A DNA stretch of 64,000 bases from Microbacterium invictum. Lineage in GTDB: Bacteria > Actinomycetota > Actinomycetes > Actinomycetales > Microbacteriaceae. The stretch lies in contig NZ_JACIFH010000001.1 of NCBI RefSeq assembly GCF_014197265.1, forward strand, positions 1,426,001-1,490,000, given 5' to 3'. Shown here piece by piece: positions 37,535-45,417 of this stretch. Below the pieces are notes generated by a model. That model did not search any database. It had not been told where the DNA came from and saw only the letters and a program-made list of their open reading frames with translations. Both the position numbers and the translations under genes were made by a program. Position 1 is the stretch's first letter, and each line of letters starts with the position of its first letter.

Positions 37535-38686
37535 TCAGACCGTGACGACCTGCGCGGTGCCCACCGCGGCATCCGGACCCATCTCATCGGCGATGCGACG
37601 GGCCTCTTCGATCAGCGTCGCGACGATCTCGGACTCGGGCACGGTCTTGATGACCTCGCCCTTCACGAAGATCTGTCCCTTGCCGTTGCCGGACGCCACG
37701 CCGAGGTCGGCCTCGCGCGCCTCGCCCGGGCCGTTGACGACACAGCCCATGACGGCCACGCGCAGCGGCACCGTCATGTCCTTGAGTCCCTCGGTCACAT
37801 CGTCGGCGAGCGTGTAGACGTCGACCTGCGCACGACCGCACGACGGGCACGAGACGATCTCGAGCTTGCGCTCGCGCAGGTTCAGCGACTGCAGGATCTG
37901 ATGGCCGACCTTGACCTCTTCGGCCGGTGGCGCTGACAGCGAGACGCGGATCGTGTCGCCGATGCCCTCGGACAGGAGGATCCCGAACGCGGTCGCGCTC
38001 TTGATCGTCCCCTGGAACGCCGGGCCGGCCTCGGTGACCCCGAGGTGCAACGGCCAGTCGCCGCGTTCGGCGAGCTGCCGGTACGCCTTGACCATGACGA
38101 TCGGGTCGTTGTGCTTGACCGAGATCTTGAAGTCGTGGAAGTCGTGCTCTTCGAACAGCGATGCCTCCCACACGGCGCTCTCCACGAGCGCCTCGGGCGT
38201 GGCCTTGCCGTACTTCTCGAGCAGACGCTGGTCGAGCGACCCCGCGTTCACGCCGATGCGCAGCGAGACACCGGCATCCTTCGCCGCCTTCGCGATCGCA
38301 CCCACCTGATCGTCGAACTTGCGGATGTTCCCGGGGTTCACGCGCACGGCGGCGCAGCCGGCGTCGATGGCCTGGAACACGTACTTCGGCTGGAAGTGGA
38401 TGTCGGCGATCACCGGGATCTGACTCTTCTTCGCGATGATGTGCAGCACGTCGGCGTCGTCCTGGCTCGGCACGGCGACACGCACGATCTCGCAGCCGGA
38501 GGCGGTGAGCTCGGCGATCTGCTGGAGCGTGTGGTTGATGTCGGTGGTGGGCGTGGTCGTCATCGACTGGACGCTGACCGGCGCGTCGCCGCCGACAAGG
38601 ACCTTGCCGACCTTGATCTGACGGCTCTTGCGGCGGGGCGCGAGCACCTCTGGCACACGCGGCATTCCGAGATTGACTGCTGGCAC
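37535..38686 (-). CDS. ispG: 4-hydroxy-3-methylbut-2-en-1-yl diphosphate synthase
   Basis: Penultimate enzyme of the MEP isoprenoid pathway, converting MEcPP to HMBPP with a [4Fe-4S] cluster. The 383 residues show [37 protein letters not shown] and the cluster cysteines in [13 protein letters not shown] and [17 protein letters not shown], where the last block also carries the conserved Glu of the active site. The start is GTG at 38686, with TAGGCT exactly six bases upstream, so the mRNA is leaderless. It is divergent from the trp leader gene. dxr of the same pathway lies 16 kb away with the same promoter form. Confidence 0.94.
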   Translation of the reverse strand: MPAVNLGMPRVPEVLAPRRKSRQIKVGKVLVGGDAPVSVQSMTTTPTTDINHTLQQIAELTASGCEIVRVAVPSQDDADVLHIIAKKSQIPVIADIHFQPKYVFQAIDAGCAAVRVNPGNIRKFDDQVGAIAKAAKDAGVSLRIGVNAGSLDQRLLEKYGKATPEALVESAVWEASLFEEHDFHDFKISVKHNDPIVMVKAYRQLAERGDWPLHLGVTEAGPAFQGTIKSATAFGILLSEGIGDTIRVSLSAPPAEEVKVGHQILQSLNLRERKLEIVSCPSCGRAQVDVYTLADDVTEGLKDMTVPLRVAVMGCVVNGPGEAREADLGVASGNGKGQIFVKGEVIKTVPESEIVATLIEEARRIADEMGPDAAVGTAQVVTV

Positions 38687-38692
38687 CCACCC

Positions 38693-38698
38693 AGCCTA
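38693..38698 (-). promoter_or_regulatory. -10 element of leaderless ispG mRNA
   Basis: TAGGCT on the minus strand ends six bases before the GTG start. Confidence 0.6.
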
Positions 38699-38751
38699 CG
38701 ACCCGGTGCCCGTGCCCGGGCTGAGTGCCGTCGGCCGGCCCGGCGACCTGC

Positions 38752-38757
38752 TATCGT
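38752..38757 (+). promoter_or_regulatory. -10 element of the trp leader transcript
   Basis: TATCGT ends six bases before the leader ATG; the leader peptide itself would be read from a leaderless message. No clear -35. Confidence 0.5.
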
Positions 38758-38763
38758 GACGGC

Positions 38764-38799
38764 ATGTTCGCGCGCACTTCCTGGTGGCCCACCCGCTGA
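38764..38799 (+). CDS. Tryptophan leader peptide
   Basis: Eleven codons, MFARTSWWPTR, then TGA. The two adjacent Trp codons (38782-38787) are the classical sensor for charged tRNA-Trp. A ribosome stalled there would cover segment 1 (the CACCCGC stretch over the last codons) and leave segment 2 free to pair with segment 3. Too short for gene callers. Confidence 0.88.
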   Translation: MFARTSWWPTR

Positions 38800-38800
38800 C

Positions 38801-38853
38801 GGCGGTGTGCTCGCGACCCGAGAACACAGACCGCCCCTCGAGGCGGTCTTTTT
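38801..38853 (+). terminator. trp attenuator (antiterminator and terminator hairpins)
   Basis: Segment 2, GGCGGT at 38801-38806, can pair with ACCGCC at 38830-38835 (antiterminator). Alternatively AGACCGCC (38828-38835) pairs perfectly with GGCGGTCT (38842-38849) around a six-base loop, followed by five T residues (38849-38853): an intrinsic terminator. Segment 1 (about 38790-38796) can mask segment 2 when the leader is fully translated. All parts of ribosome-mediated attenuation are present. Confidence 0.85.
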
Positions 38854-38899
38854 CGTTCCGCGATGACGCGACCGCCCGATATGCAGAAAGGCCCCGGCC

Positions 38900-40840
38900 A
38901 TGACCGCGCGCCCCTCCCCCCTCGCCGCCGCGATCGCCGGTGACCGCCCGTTCGCCCTGCTCGCCCGAGACGGCCAGACCGTCGAGGTGCTCACCGGCGC
39001 GGTGGTCGATGTGCCCCTGCTGGCCGACATTCCGCTGATGGATGCCGCGGGCGCGGCCCGGGAGGTGCTGGCTCTCGTGCCGTTCCGCCAGGTCGTCGAG
39101 CGCGGCTTCGAGTGTCATGACGATCAGGCACCGCTGCGCTGCCTCGTCGTGGACGACCACGACGCCGTCCCGCTGGCGGAGGCGCTGACCGAGCTGCCCG
39201 ACGCCGCCGTACCGCTGATCGATGCCGGGTTCGACATCCCCGACGCCGAGTACGCCGACATCGTGCGGCGCGTGATCGCCGACGAGATCGGCCGCGGCGA
39301 GGGGGCCAATTTCGTCATCCGGCGTGACTTCACGGCATCCATCGACGTCGACGCCGTCACCGCGGGGCTCACCTGGTTCCGCGCGCTGCTCGAGCACGAG
39401 CGCGGCGCGTACTGGACCTTCCTCATCGTCACCGACGGACATCTCGCCGTCGGCGCGAGCCCCGAGGCGCACGTGAGCGCGCAGGGCGGCGCGCCGGCGA
39501 AGCCCGGCTTCAGCACCGTCACGATGAACCCGATCTCGGGCACCTTCCGCCACCCCGCCGGCGGCGCGACCGTCGACACCCTGACCGAGTTCCTCGGCTC
39601 GACCAAGGAGACCGAAGAGCTGTTCATGGTCGTCGACGAAGAGCTCAAGATGATGTCGGCGGTGTGCGGCGACGGCGGGCGCATCACCGGTCCGCATCTC
39701 AAGGAGATGTCGCGGCTCACCCACACCGAGTACATGCTGCGAGGGCAGAGCACGATGGACCCCCGCGACATCCTGCGCGAGACGATGTTCGCGCCTACGG
39801 TGACCGGCTCGCCGATGCAGAACGCGTGCACCGTCATCACCCGGCACGAGCGGTCGCCGCGAGGCTACTACTCCGGCGTCGCCGCACTGTTCACCCCGAC
39901 GCCGGACGGACGCCATGACCTCGATGCGCCGATCCTCATCCGCACCGCGTACCTCGTCGACGGGCAGCTGCGCGTGCCGGTCGGTGCGACGCTCGTGCGC
40001 CACTCCGATCCGGACGGCGAGGTCAGCGAGACCCACGGCAAGGCCGCCGGCGTGCTCGGAGCGATCGGCGCCGTCGAACGCGACCCGTCGCCGGCACCGG
40101 TCGTCGACACGGATGCCGTGGACGAAGACGCCCCGGCCGCGCAGCCGCGGCTGCTCGCCGATGATCCCGGCATCGCGACGCTGCTGGCCGGACGCAACGA
40201 GCGCCTGGCTGCGTTCTGGCTGAACCCGCAGGATGCCGGGGGCCACGGCCCGTACGCCGGTCGCACCGCCGTCGTGGTCGACGCGGAAGACCGCTTCACG
40301 ACGATGCTCTCCCATCAGCTGCGTCACCTGGGCTTCGAGGTGACGATCACCCGCTGGAGCGATGCCGACCCGGCCTCCCTCGACATCGCGGACCTGGTCG
40401 TCGCCGGCCCCGGGCCCGGTGACCCGCGCGACGACGCCAGCGACCGCATCACGGCGATGCGCACGGTCGTCGATGCCCGCCTGGCCGAGGAGCGACCGCT
40501 GCTGGCCGTGTGCCTCAGCCACCAGGTGCTCGCGCACCGCCTCGGCATCGAGCTCGCACCGCTGGCGGCACCGCACCAGGGGCTGCAGAAGACCGTGGAT
40601 GTGTTCGGGCAGCCGGCATCCATCGGCTTCTACAACACGTTCACCGCGCGGGTGGATGCCGGGACCACGACTGTCGGCGTGACCGAGGTGTCCGCCGATC
40701 CGGCGTCCGGCGACGTGTACGCGCTGCGCGGACCCGGCTACGCATCGGTGCAGGGCCACCTCGAGTCGATCCTCTCGCGCGACGGGTTCGAGACGCTGCA
40801 GCGCCTCGTGGCGCACGCGCTGGCGCCGTCCGACCTCTGA
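38900..40840 (+). CDS. Fused anthranilate/ADIC synthase (TrpE-TrpG fusion, PhzE family)
   Basis: A 646-residue protein joining a chorismate-binding TrpE-like domain (residues 1-about 395) to a class I glutamine amidotransferase (from about 440). TrpE blocks: NPISGTFRHPAGG, ELFMVVDEELKMMSAVCGDGGRITGP (landmark) and LKEMSRLTHTEYMLRG. The amidotransferase has GPGPGDPR and the nucleophile in AVCLSHQVLAHRLG, with Ser-His rather than the Gly-His typical of TrpG; this CLSHQ form is seen in PhzE proteins. Product is thus anthranilate or its precursor aminodeoxyisochorismate. The Trp-codon attenuator upstream argues for tryptophan supply. AAAGG stands eight bases before the ATG. No phz genes are nearby. 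Confidence 0.88.
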   Translation: MTARPSPLAAAIAGDRPFALLARDGQTVEVLTGAVVDVPLLADIPLMDAAGAAREVLALVPFRQVVERGFECHDDQAPLRCLVVDDHDAVPLAEALTELPDAAVPLIDAGFDIPDAEYADIVRRVIADEIGRGEGANFVIRRDFTASIDVDAVTAGLTWFRALLEHERGAYWTFLIVTDGHLAVGASPEAHVSAQGGAPAKPGFSTVTMNPISGTFRHPAGGATVDTLTEFLGSTKETEELFMVVDEELKMMSAVCGDGGRITGPHLKEMSRLTHTEYMLRGQSTMDPRDILRETMFAPTVTGSPMQNACTVITRHERSPRGYYSGVAALFTPTPDGRHDLDAPILIRTAYLVDGQLRVPVGATLVRHSDPDGEVSETHGKAAGVLGAIGAVERDPSPAPVVDTDAVDEDAPAAQPRLLADDPGIATLLAGRNERLAAFWLNPQDAGGHGPYAGRTAVVVDAEDRFTTMLSHQLRHLGFEVTITRWSDADPASLDIADLVVAGPGPGDPRDDASDRITAMRTVVDARLAEERPLLAVCLSHQVLAHRLGIELAPLAAPHQGLQKTVDVFGQPASIGFYNTFTARVDAGTTTVGVTEVSADPASGDVYALRGPGYASVQGHLESILSRDGFETLQRLVAHALAPSDL

Positions 40841-40849
40841 GGGGCCGGT

Positions 40850-42109
40850 TCAGCGTTCGCGTGCGAGTCGCGCCGCGAGCAGACGCCGCTCGGCCTCGTT
40901 GGCGGTGAGTTCGAGCGCCCGCTCGTCGGCCCCGGTCGCCTCGTCGTCGCGCCCGAGCGCGCGCAACAGCCGAGCGCGCACGGCGTGCCAGAGGTGGTAG
41001 CGCTCGAGCGCGCCGCGGAGCCCGTCGACCTCGTCGAGGGCACGCGCCGCGCCGGCGACCTCGGCGAGCACAACGGCCCGGTTGAGGCGCACGAGGGGTG
41101 ACCGGTCGTATCGAAGCAGCATGTCGTAGAGGACGAGCATCTGCGGCCAATCGGTCTCCTGCCACGTCCGCGCATCGGTGTGGCACGCCGCGATCGCCGC
41201 GTGCAGCTGCCACCGGCCGGGAGTGCGGAGCGCGGCGGCCCGGGCCAGTTCCGCCTGCCCCTGTGCGATGAGCGCACGATCCCAGCGGCTGCGGTCCTGG
41301 TCGCCGAGAAGCACGAGCTCGCCGTCGACGGCACGTGCCGCCTCGCGCGCCCGGTGGAACAGCAGCATGGCGCGCAGTCCGGCAGCCTCTGCCTCACGCG
41401 GCAGCGCGTCGGCCACGACGCGGGCGAGCCAGAGCGCGTCTTCGGCGAGATCACGGTCGGTGCCTGCGTCGGCTCCGGCCGCGAGATGCGCGGAGCCGTA
41501 CATGACCGAGAGCACCGTCAAGACGATGTCGAGACGGTCTACGCGCTCGGACTGCTCGGGAATGCGCAGCGGGATGGCGGCATCGGCCATCTTGCGTTTC
41601 GCGCGGGAGATGCGCTGGCCCACCGTCGCGTCCCGCTCCAGCGTCGCGCGGGCGATCTGCGCCGTCGTGACCCCGAGGACGGCCCGGAGGGTGAGCGCGA
41701 GCTGGGCCTCGGGTGCCAGCGCGGGGTGGCAGCAGCCGAACAGGAGCGACAACCGCTCGTCGGCCTCGGGCTGCGCGGTCTGCTCGTCGGCGCGAGTGGC
41801 GAGCAGCGCGAGCTTCGCACGGTACGTCTTGTCGCGGCGCATCCGGTCCAGCGCGTTGTGGCGCGCGGCCTGCATCAACCAGCCGCCCGGGCGCGGCGGG
41901 ACACCACGCCGCCGCCAGTCGTGCAGTGCCTCCTCGATCGCTGAAGCGGTGGCCTCCTCCGCCACGTCGAGGCTGCCCGTCGTGACAGTCAGCGACGCGA
42001 CGATCCGCGCCGCCTCATCACGGACGAGGTGCGCGAGTTCGCGATCGGATGCCGTGGCTCGGGCAGTGCTGCCCGCCGCGCCCGGAGCCACGGCATCCTC
42101 GCGGGTCAC
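40850..42109 (-). CDS. ECF sigma factor with C-terminal TPR-like extension (ECF42 type)
   Basis: A 419-residue ECF RNA polymerase sigma factor. Sigma region 2 (VRDEAARIVASLTVTTGSLDVAEEATASAIEEALHDWRRRG) and region 4 (TLRAVLGVTTAQIARATLERDATVGQRISRAKRKMADA) are followed by a 200-residue helical extension with RWDRALIAQGQAELARA and SPLVRLNRAVVLAEVAG, typical of ECF42. It has no anti-sigma gene next to it; instead it overlaps, as GTGA, a DGPF/YCII gene, the hallmark partner of ECF42. The extension is thought to control activity in place of an anti-sigma factor. Confidence 0.87.
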   Translation of the reverse strand: MTREDAVAPGAAGSTARATASDRELAHLVRDEAARIVASLTVTTGSLDVAEEATASAIEEALHDWRRRGVPPRPGGWLMQAARHNALDRMRRDKTYRAKLALLATRADEQTAQPEADERLSLLFGCCHPALAPEAQLALTLRAVLGVTTAQIARATLERDATVGQRISRAKRKMADAAIPLRIPEQSERVDRLDIVLTVLSVMYGSAHLAAGADAGTDRDLAEDALWLARVVADALPREAEAAGLRAMLLFHRAREAARAVDGELVLLGDQDRSRWDRALIAQGQAELARAAALRTPGRWQLHAAIAACHTDARTWQETDWPQMLVLYDMLLRYDRSPLVRLNRAVVLAEVAGAARALDEVDGLRGALERYHLWHAVRARLLRALGRDDEATGADERALELTANEAERRLLAARLARER

Positions 42110-42474
42110 GGCTCGAACTGGTCGTAGTCGGTGACCATCGGACGGATCTCCACGCTGGTGCTCGGAATGGTCAGGCTCGGCCAGGTCTTCACCAGCGCGA
42201 TGGCGGCATCGAGGTCGGGAACGTCAATGATGGCGAAGCCGCCGATGACCTCCCTCGCCTCGGAGAACGGGCCGTCCACCACGACGGGGCCGTCTGCACC
42301 GTACGTGACGGTGGTCGCCGTCGTGACCGACTGCAGCTCCGCGCCGCCGTCGGCCATCTTGTCGGCGTTGTCGGTGAACCACTGGTAGATCCGCGCGTAG
42401 TCCTCCTGCAACTGCTCGGCAGGGATCTGCGCGTCGGTCTCGGGATCGGACGTGAACATGATGACGTACTTCAC
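42106..42474 (-). CDS. DGPF/YCII-related protein
   Basis: A 122-residue YCII-fold protein, starting VKYVIMFTSDPETDAQIPAEQL. The DGPF motif is in GPVVVDGPFSEAREVIGGFAIIDVP. Proteins of this kind are the standard target and neighbour of ECF42 sigma factors; biochemical function is unsettled. The GTG at 42474 is chosen since GAGGAGG is five bases upstream. It is translationally coupled to the sigma gene. Confidence 0.83.
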   Translation of the reverse strand: MKYVIMFTSDPETDAQIPAEQLQEDYARIYQWFTDNADKMADGGAELQSVTTATTVTYGADGPVVVDGPFSEAREVIGGFAIIDVPDLDAAIALVKTWPSLTIPSTSVEIRPMVTDYDQFEP

Positions 42475-42569
42475 TGCGGCCTCCTCAGGTGGGGTTCCCG
42501 TCGTACACGGGAACCGTTTCACCCCCACAGCGAACAGGCAAGCCCGATTTCGACAGACGTGCCGATGAT

Positions 42570-43874
42570 TCAGCCGAAGAGGACCACCGGGTTGAAGACG
42601 TCGGCGAGGATCAGGATGCCGCCCATCACGACCAGGGCGATCACGACCGCGAAGGTGACCGGCACCAGTTTGGTCGCGTCGACCGGCTTCGGCGGCGGGC
42701 GGCGCAGCAGCTTCGCCCACGCACGCTTGAGTCCGTCCCACAGGGCGACGATGACGTGTCCGCCGTCGAGCGGCAGCAGCGGGATCAGGTTGAAGACGAA
42801 CAGGGCGATGTTCAGCGCCGCGAGCAGCTCGATGATGGCGGCCGCGCGGTTGAGTACGGGTGCGTCGATCGCGGCGACCTCGCCGGCGATCCGACCGGCG
42901 CCCACGACCGACAGCGGCCCGTTCGGGTCGCGCTCCTGCCCGGTGAACAGGTCGACCGCGGTCTCGTAGACCTTCACCGGCAGCTGGGCGATGATGCCGA
43001 TCACCTGCCCGGTGCGGTCGAGGGCGATCCGCGGGCCTTCCCAGATCGGCTCGCGGACGTACTCGACCGCGGCGGTCATGCCGACGAAGCCGACCTCGGC
43101 TGTGGTGATCTCGCCGTCTTCGCCGACCACGTCCCGCTCGGCGAGCATGGGGGTCATCTGCAGGGTCAGCTGCCGGCCGTCGCGCTCCACCACGACCTGG
43201 AGGGTCTGGCCGGGCGCGTCCTGGATGAGCGCCGAGGCGTCGGGGAACGTCGACACCGGGGTGCCGTCGACCGAGACGAGCACATCACCGGGCTGCAGGC
43301 CCGAGGCCGCGGCGGGCGATGCGGGGTCGTCGGGGCCGCATTCGGTGGCCGTGGTGGATGCCGGGAGCGCACAGACGCTGACCTCCGCCACGGTCGTGGT
43401 CGCGGTCTGCACGCCGATGCCGCTGACCACGATGCCGAACAGCACGAAGGCGAGCAGCAGGTTCATCGTCGGTCCGCCGAGCATGACGATGACGCGCTGC
43501 CAGACCGGGAGCTCATAGAACGCGCGCTTGGTGCCGACGTCTTCGAGCGTCTCGGCGTTGGCGACCCTGGCATCCTGCACCATCGTGGCGAAGAAGCCGC
43601 CGGCGGCGCGGCCCCCACGGCTGGTGGCATCGGGGGCCGGCGGGTACATGCCCGCCATCGAGATGTAGCCACCGAGGGGGATGGCCTTGAACCCGTACTC
43701 GGTCTCGCCGAACCGGCGCGACCACAGGGTGGGTCCGAAGCCGATCATGTACTGGCCGACGCGCACGCCGAACTTCTTCGCGGGCAGCAGGTGGCCCATC
43801 TCATGGAGCGCGATCGAGACGGCGAGGCCGATGACGAGCAGCACCACACCGATGACGAAAGCGAGGACGGTCAC
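42570..43874 (-). CDS. Site-2 protease family zinc metalloprotease (RseP type)
   Basis: A 434-residue intramembrane protease that cuts anti-sigma factors or signal peptides within the membrane. The first helix carries the zinc motif IALHEMGHLLPAK (HExxH). A PDZ domain (PAAASGLQPGDVLVSVDG) sits between the helices; the third metal ligand is in NLIPLLPLDGGHV. The GTG at 43874 is preferred; TAGCCT eight bases upstream may be its -10. The actinobacterial homologue Rip1 acts in envelope-stress signalling. dxr, its frequent neighbour, is elsewhere in this window (54 kb). Confidence 0.9.
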   Translation of the reverse strand: MTVLAFVIGVVLLVIGLAVSIALHEMGHLLPAKKFGVRVGQYMIGFGPTLWSRRFGETEYGFKAIPLGGYISMAGMYPPAPDATSRGGRAAGGFFATMVQDARVANAETLEDVGTKRAFYELPVWQRVIVMLGGPTMNLLLAFVLFGIVVSGIGVQTATTTVAEVSVCALPASTTATECGPDDPASPAAASGLQPGDVLVSVDGTPVSTFPDASALIQDAPGQTLQVVVERDGRQLTLQMTPMLAERDVVGEDGEITTAEVGFVGMTAAVEYVREPIWEGPRIALDRTGQVIGIIAQLPVKVYETAVDLFTGQERDPNGPLSVVGAGRIAGEVAAIDAPVLNRAAAIIELLAALNIALFVFNLIPLLPLDGGHVIVALWDGLKRAWAKLLRRPPPKPVDATKLVPVTFAVVIALVVMGGILILADVFNPVVLFG

Positions 43875-43937
43875 GAGAGCCCAGGCTAGTGGCGGCGGCT
43901 TTGAGTTTGCCGTGCCGCTCGCGGGCTCTGGCGCGGA

Positions 43938-43943
43938 TAGGCT
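43938..43943 (+). promoter_or_regulatory. -10 element of leaderless membrane-protein mRNA
   Basis: TAGGCT ends six bases before the GTG at 43950. Confidence 0.55.
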
Positions 43944-43949
43944 CGAGGC

Positions 43950-44552
43950 GTGGAATCGGTGGACAGATCGCAGCGGCGTGGCCGCGCAGTGCGCGGTGCC
44001 GCCGCCGCAGCCGTGGCGACCACCGTCGCGGCCACCGCCCACACCCTGTCTGGCGGAGATGCGCCGCCGGTGTGGCTGCTGGTCGCGGTCACCCTGCTGG
44101 CCACGCCGATCGCCGTCCTGCTCACCGGGCGGCGGCCGTCGCTATGGCGCACGACGTCGGTCGTCGCGGTGAGCCAGCTGCTGCTGCACCTCGCCTTCGC
44201 CACCGTCGGCACCGCCGGTCCTGCCGGAGGACGCCACGTGCACGGCGCGGCCGTCAGCCTCGCAGGCTCCGGAGGCGATGGGGCCGGCGCCGTCGGCGCG
44301 CTCGCGAGCGACCCGCTCATGCTGGCCGGGCACGTCGCGGCGGCGGCCGTCACGGTGCTGCTCGTCAGCCACGGCGAGCGCGCGCTCCGCGCGATTGCGG
44401 CCGGCCTGCGCCACGTCGTGGAACGCACGGTGATCGCGTGGCACCGGCCCGCTCCTCTGCTTCGCGTCATCGCTCTCCCGCTGGGCACCGCACGCGGCGC
44501 CGTCGCGCTGACCTCGGTGTCACGCCGGGGCCCACCCGTTCTCTCGCTCTGA
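43950..44552 (+). CDS. His-containing membrane protein beside YcnI
   Basis: A 200-residue protein with about four hydrophobic helices: near 16-30, 42-58, 66-88 and 120-140. It has a Gly-rich extracytoplasmic loop with GGRHVHGAAVSLAG that contains two histidines, and several others in the C-terminal cytoplasmic part. I recognise no named family. It lies 127 bp before, and in the same direction as, a YcnI copper-binding gene; the histidines and context suggest a metal-related role, but this is inference. The start is GTG and leaderless. Confidence 0.6.
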   Translation: MESVDRSQRRGRAVRGAAAAAVATTVAATAHTLSGGDAPPVWLLVAVTLLATPIAVLLTGRRPSLWRTTSVVAVSQLLLHLAFATVGTAGPAGGRHVHGAAVSLAGSGGDGAGAVGALASDPLMLAGHVAAAAVTVLLVSHGERALRAIAAGLRHVVERTVIAWHRPAPLLRVIALPLGTARGAVALTSVSRRGPPVLSL

Positions 44553-44679
44553 CCCACGCCGCAGCAGCGGCATCCCCTGGCGCACCACTGCGGCATCCCG
44601 AGACACGACTGGTCCGGCGAGCGCCGCCGGTGCCGCGCCGACCTGCGACATCGTCGCGCCACCCACAGAGAGACCATCC

Positions 44680-45378
44680 ATGACTTCTTCCCGCATGTCC
44701 TCCCCCGCCCGCCGCCGCACACGTCTGGCTGCCGGCCTCGCCGCCGGTGCGATGCTGGCCGTGGCCGTTCCGCTGGCGGCATCCGCCCACGTCCACGTCT
44801 CACCCACCGACAGCGCCGCCGGCATCAGCACCCGCCTCGAATTCGACTTCAGCCACGGGTGCGACGGCTCCCCCACCACCGGCCTCGTCTTGGACATTCC
44901 CGAGGGCATCGACGCGGTCACACCCGTGCTCGACGGCGCCTGGTCGATCTCACGCGAGCTCGGCACCGACGGCATCGCCACTCAGGTGGTCTACACCGCG
45001 GTGGTTCCGGTCGAGGACGGCGTGAGCGCGACCGTCGCGCTCGACGTCGTCTTCGCCTCGTCGGTCGCCGGCACCGACGTCGCCTTCCCTGTCACCCAGC
45101 AGTGCGCCGACGGCGAGACCGGGTGGACCGAGATCGCCGACGAGGGCCAGGATCCGCACGAGCTCGACTCCCCGGCCCCCGTGGTCGCCGTCGGCGACGT
45201 GGCGGCCGCGGACGATGGCCACGGTGACTCCCACGCCGACGCAGACGCGAGTGCGGACGGCGACACCGACACGACGGCCGCCGGCGACCCGGTCGCACGG
45301 TGGCTGAGCGTCGGCGCACTCGTGGCCGCGCTGGCCGCCCTGGGCGTCGCGATCTTCGGGCGCCGACGCCGCGGCTGA
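44680..45378 (+). CDS. YcnI family (DUF1775) copper-binding protein
   Basis: A 232-residue exported protein. A signal peptide (MTSSRMSSPARRRTRLAAGLAAGAMLAVAVPLAASA) ends before HVHVSP, so the mature N-terminus would expose histidine, as in YcnI proteins that bind Cu(II) with a single-histidine brace and a tryptophan. The Ig-like domain includes FDFSHGCDGSPTTGLVLDIPEG and TGWTEIADEG, with a candidate brace Trp. A His/Asp-rich linker precedes a single C-terminal helix and the RRRR stop-transfer end, so the protein is membrane-anchored. It follows the membrane protein above. Confidence 0.86.
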   Translation: MTSSRMSSPARRRTRLAAGLAAGAMLAVAVPLAASAHVHVSPTDSAAGISTRLEFDFSHGCDGSPTTGLVLDIPEGIDAVTPVLDGAWSISRELGTDGIATQVVYTAVVPVEDGVSATVALDVVFASSVAGTDVAFPVTQQCADGETGWTEIADEGQDPHELDSPAPVVAVGDVAAADDGHGDSHADADASADGDTDTTAAGDPVARWLSVGALVAALAALGVAIFGRRRRG

Positions 45379-45417
45379 CACATCCCGCACGGGCGCGGGT
45401 GAGAAGATGGACGGGCT

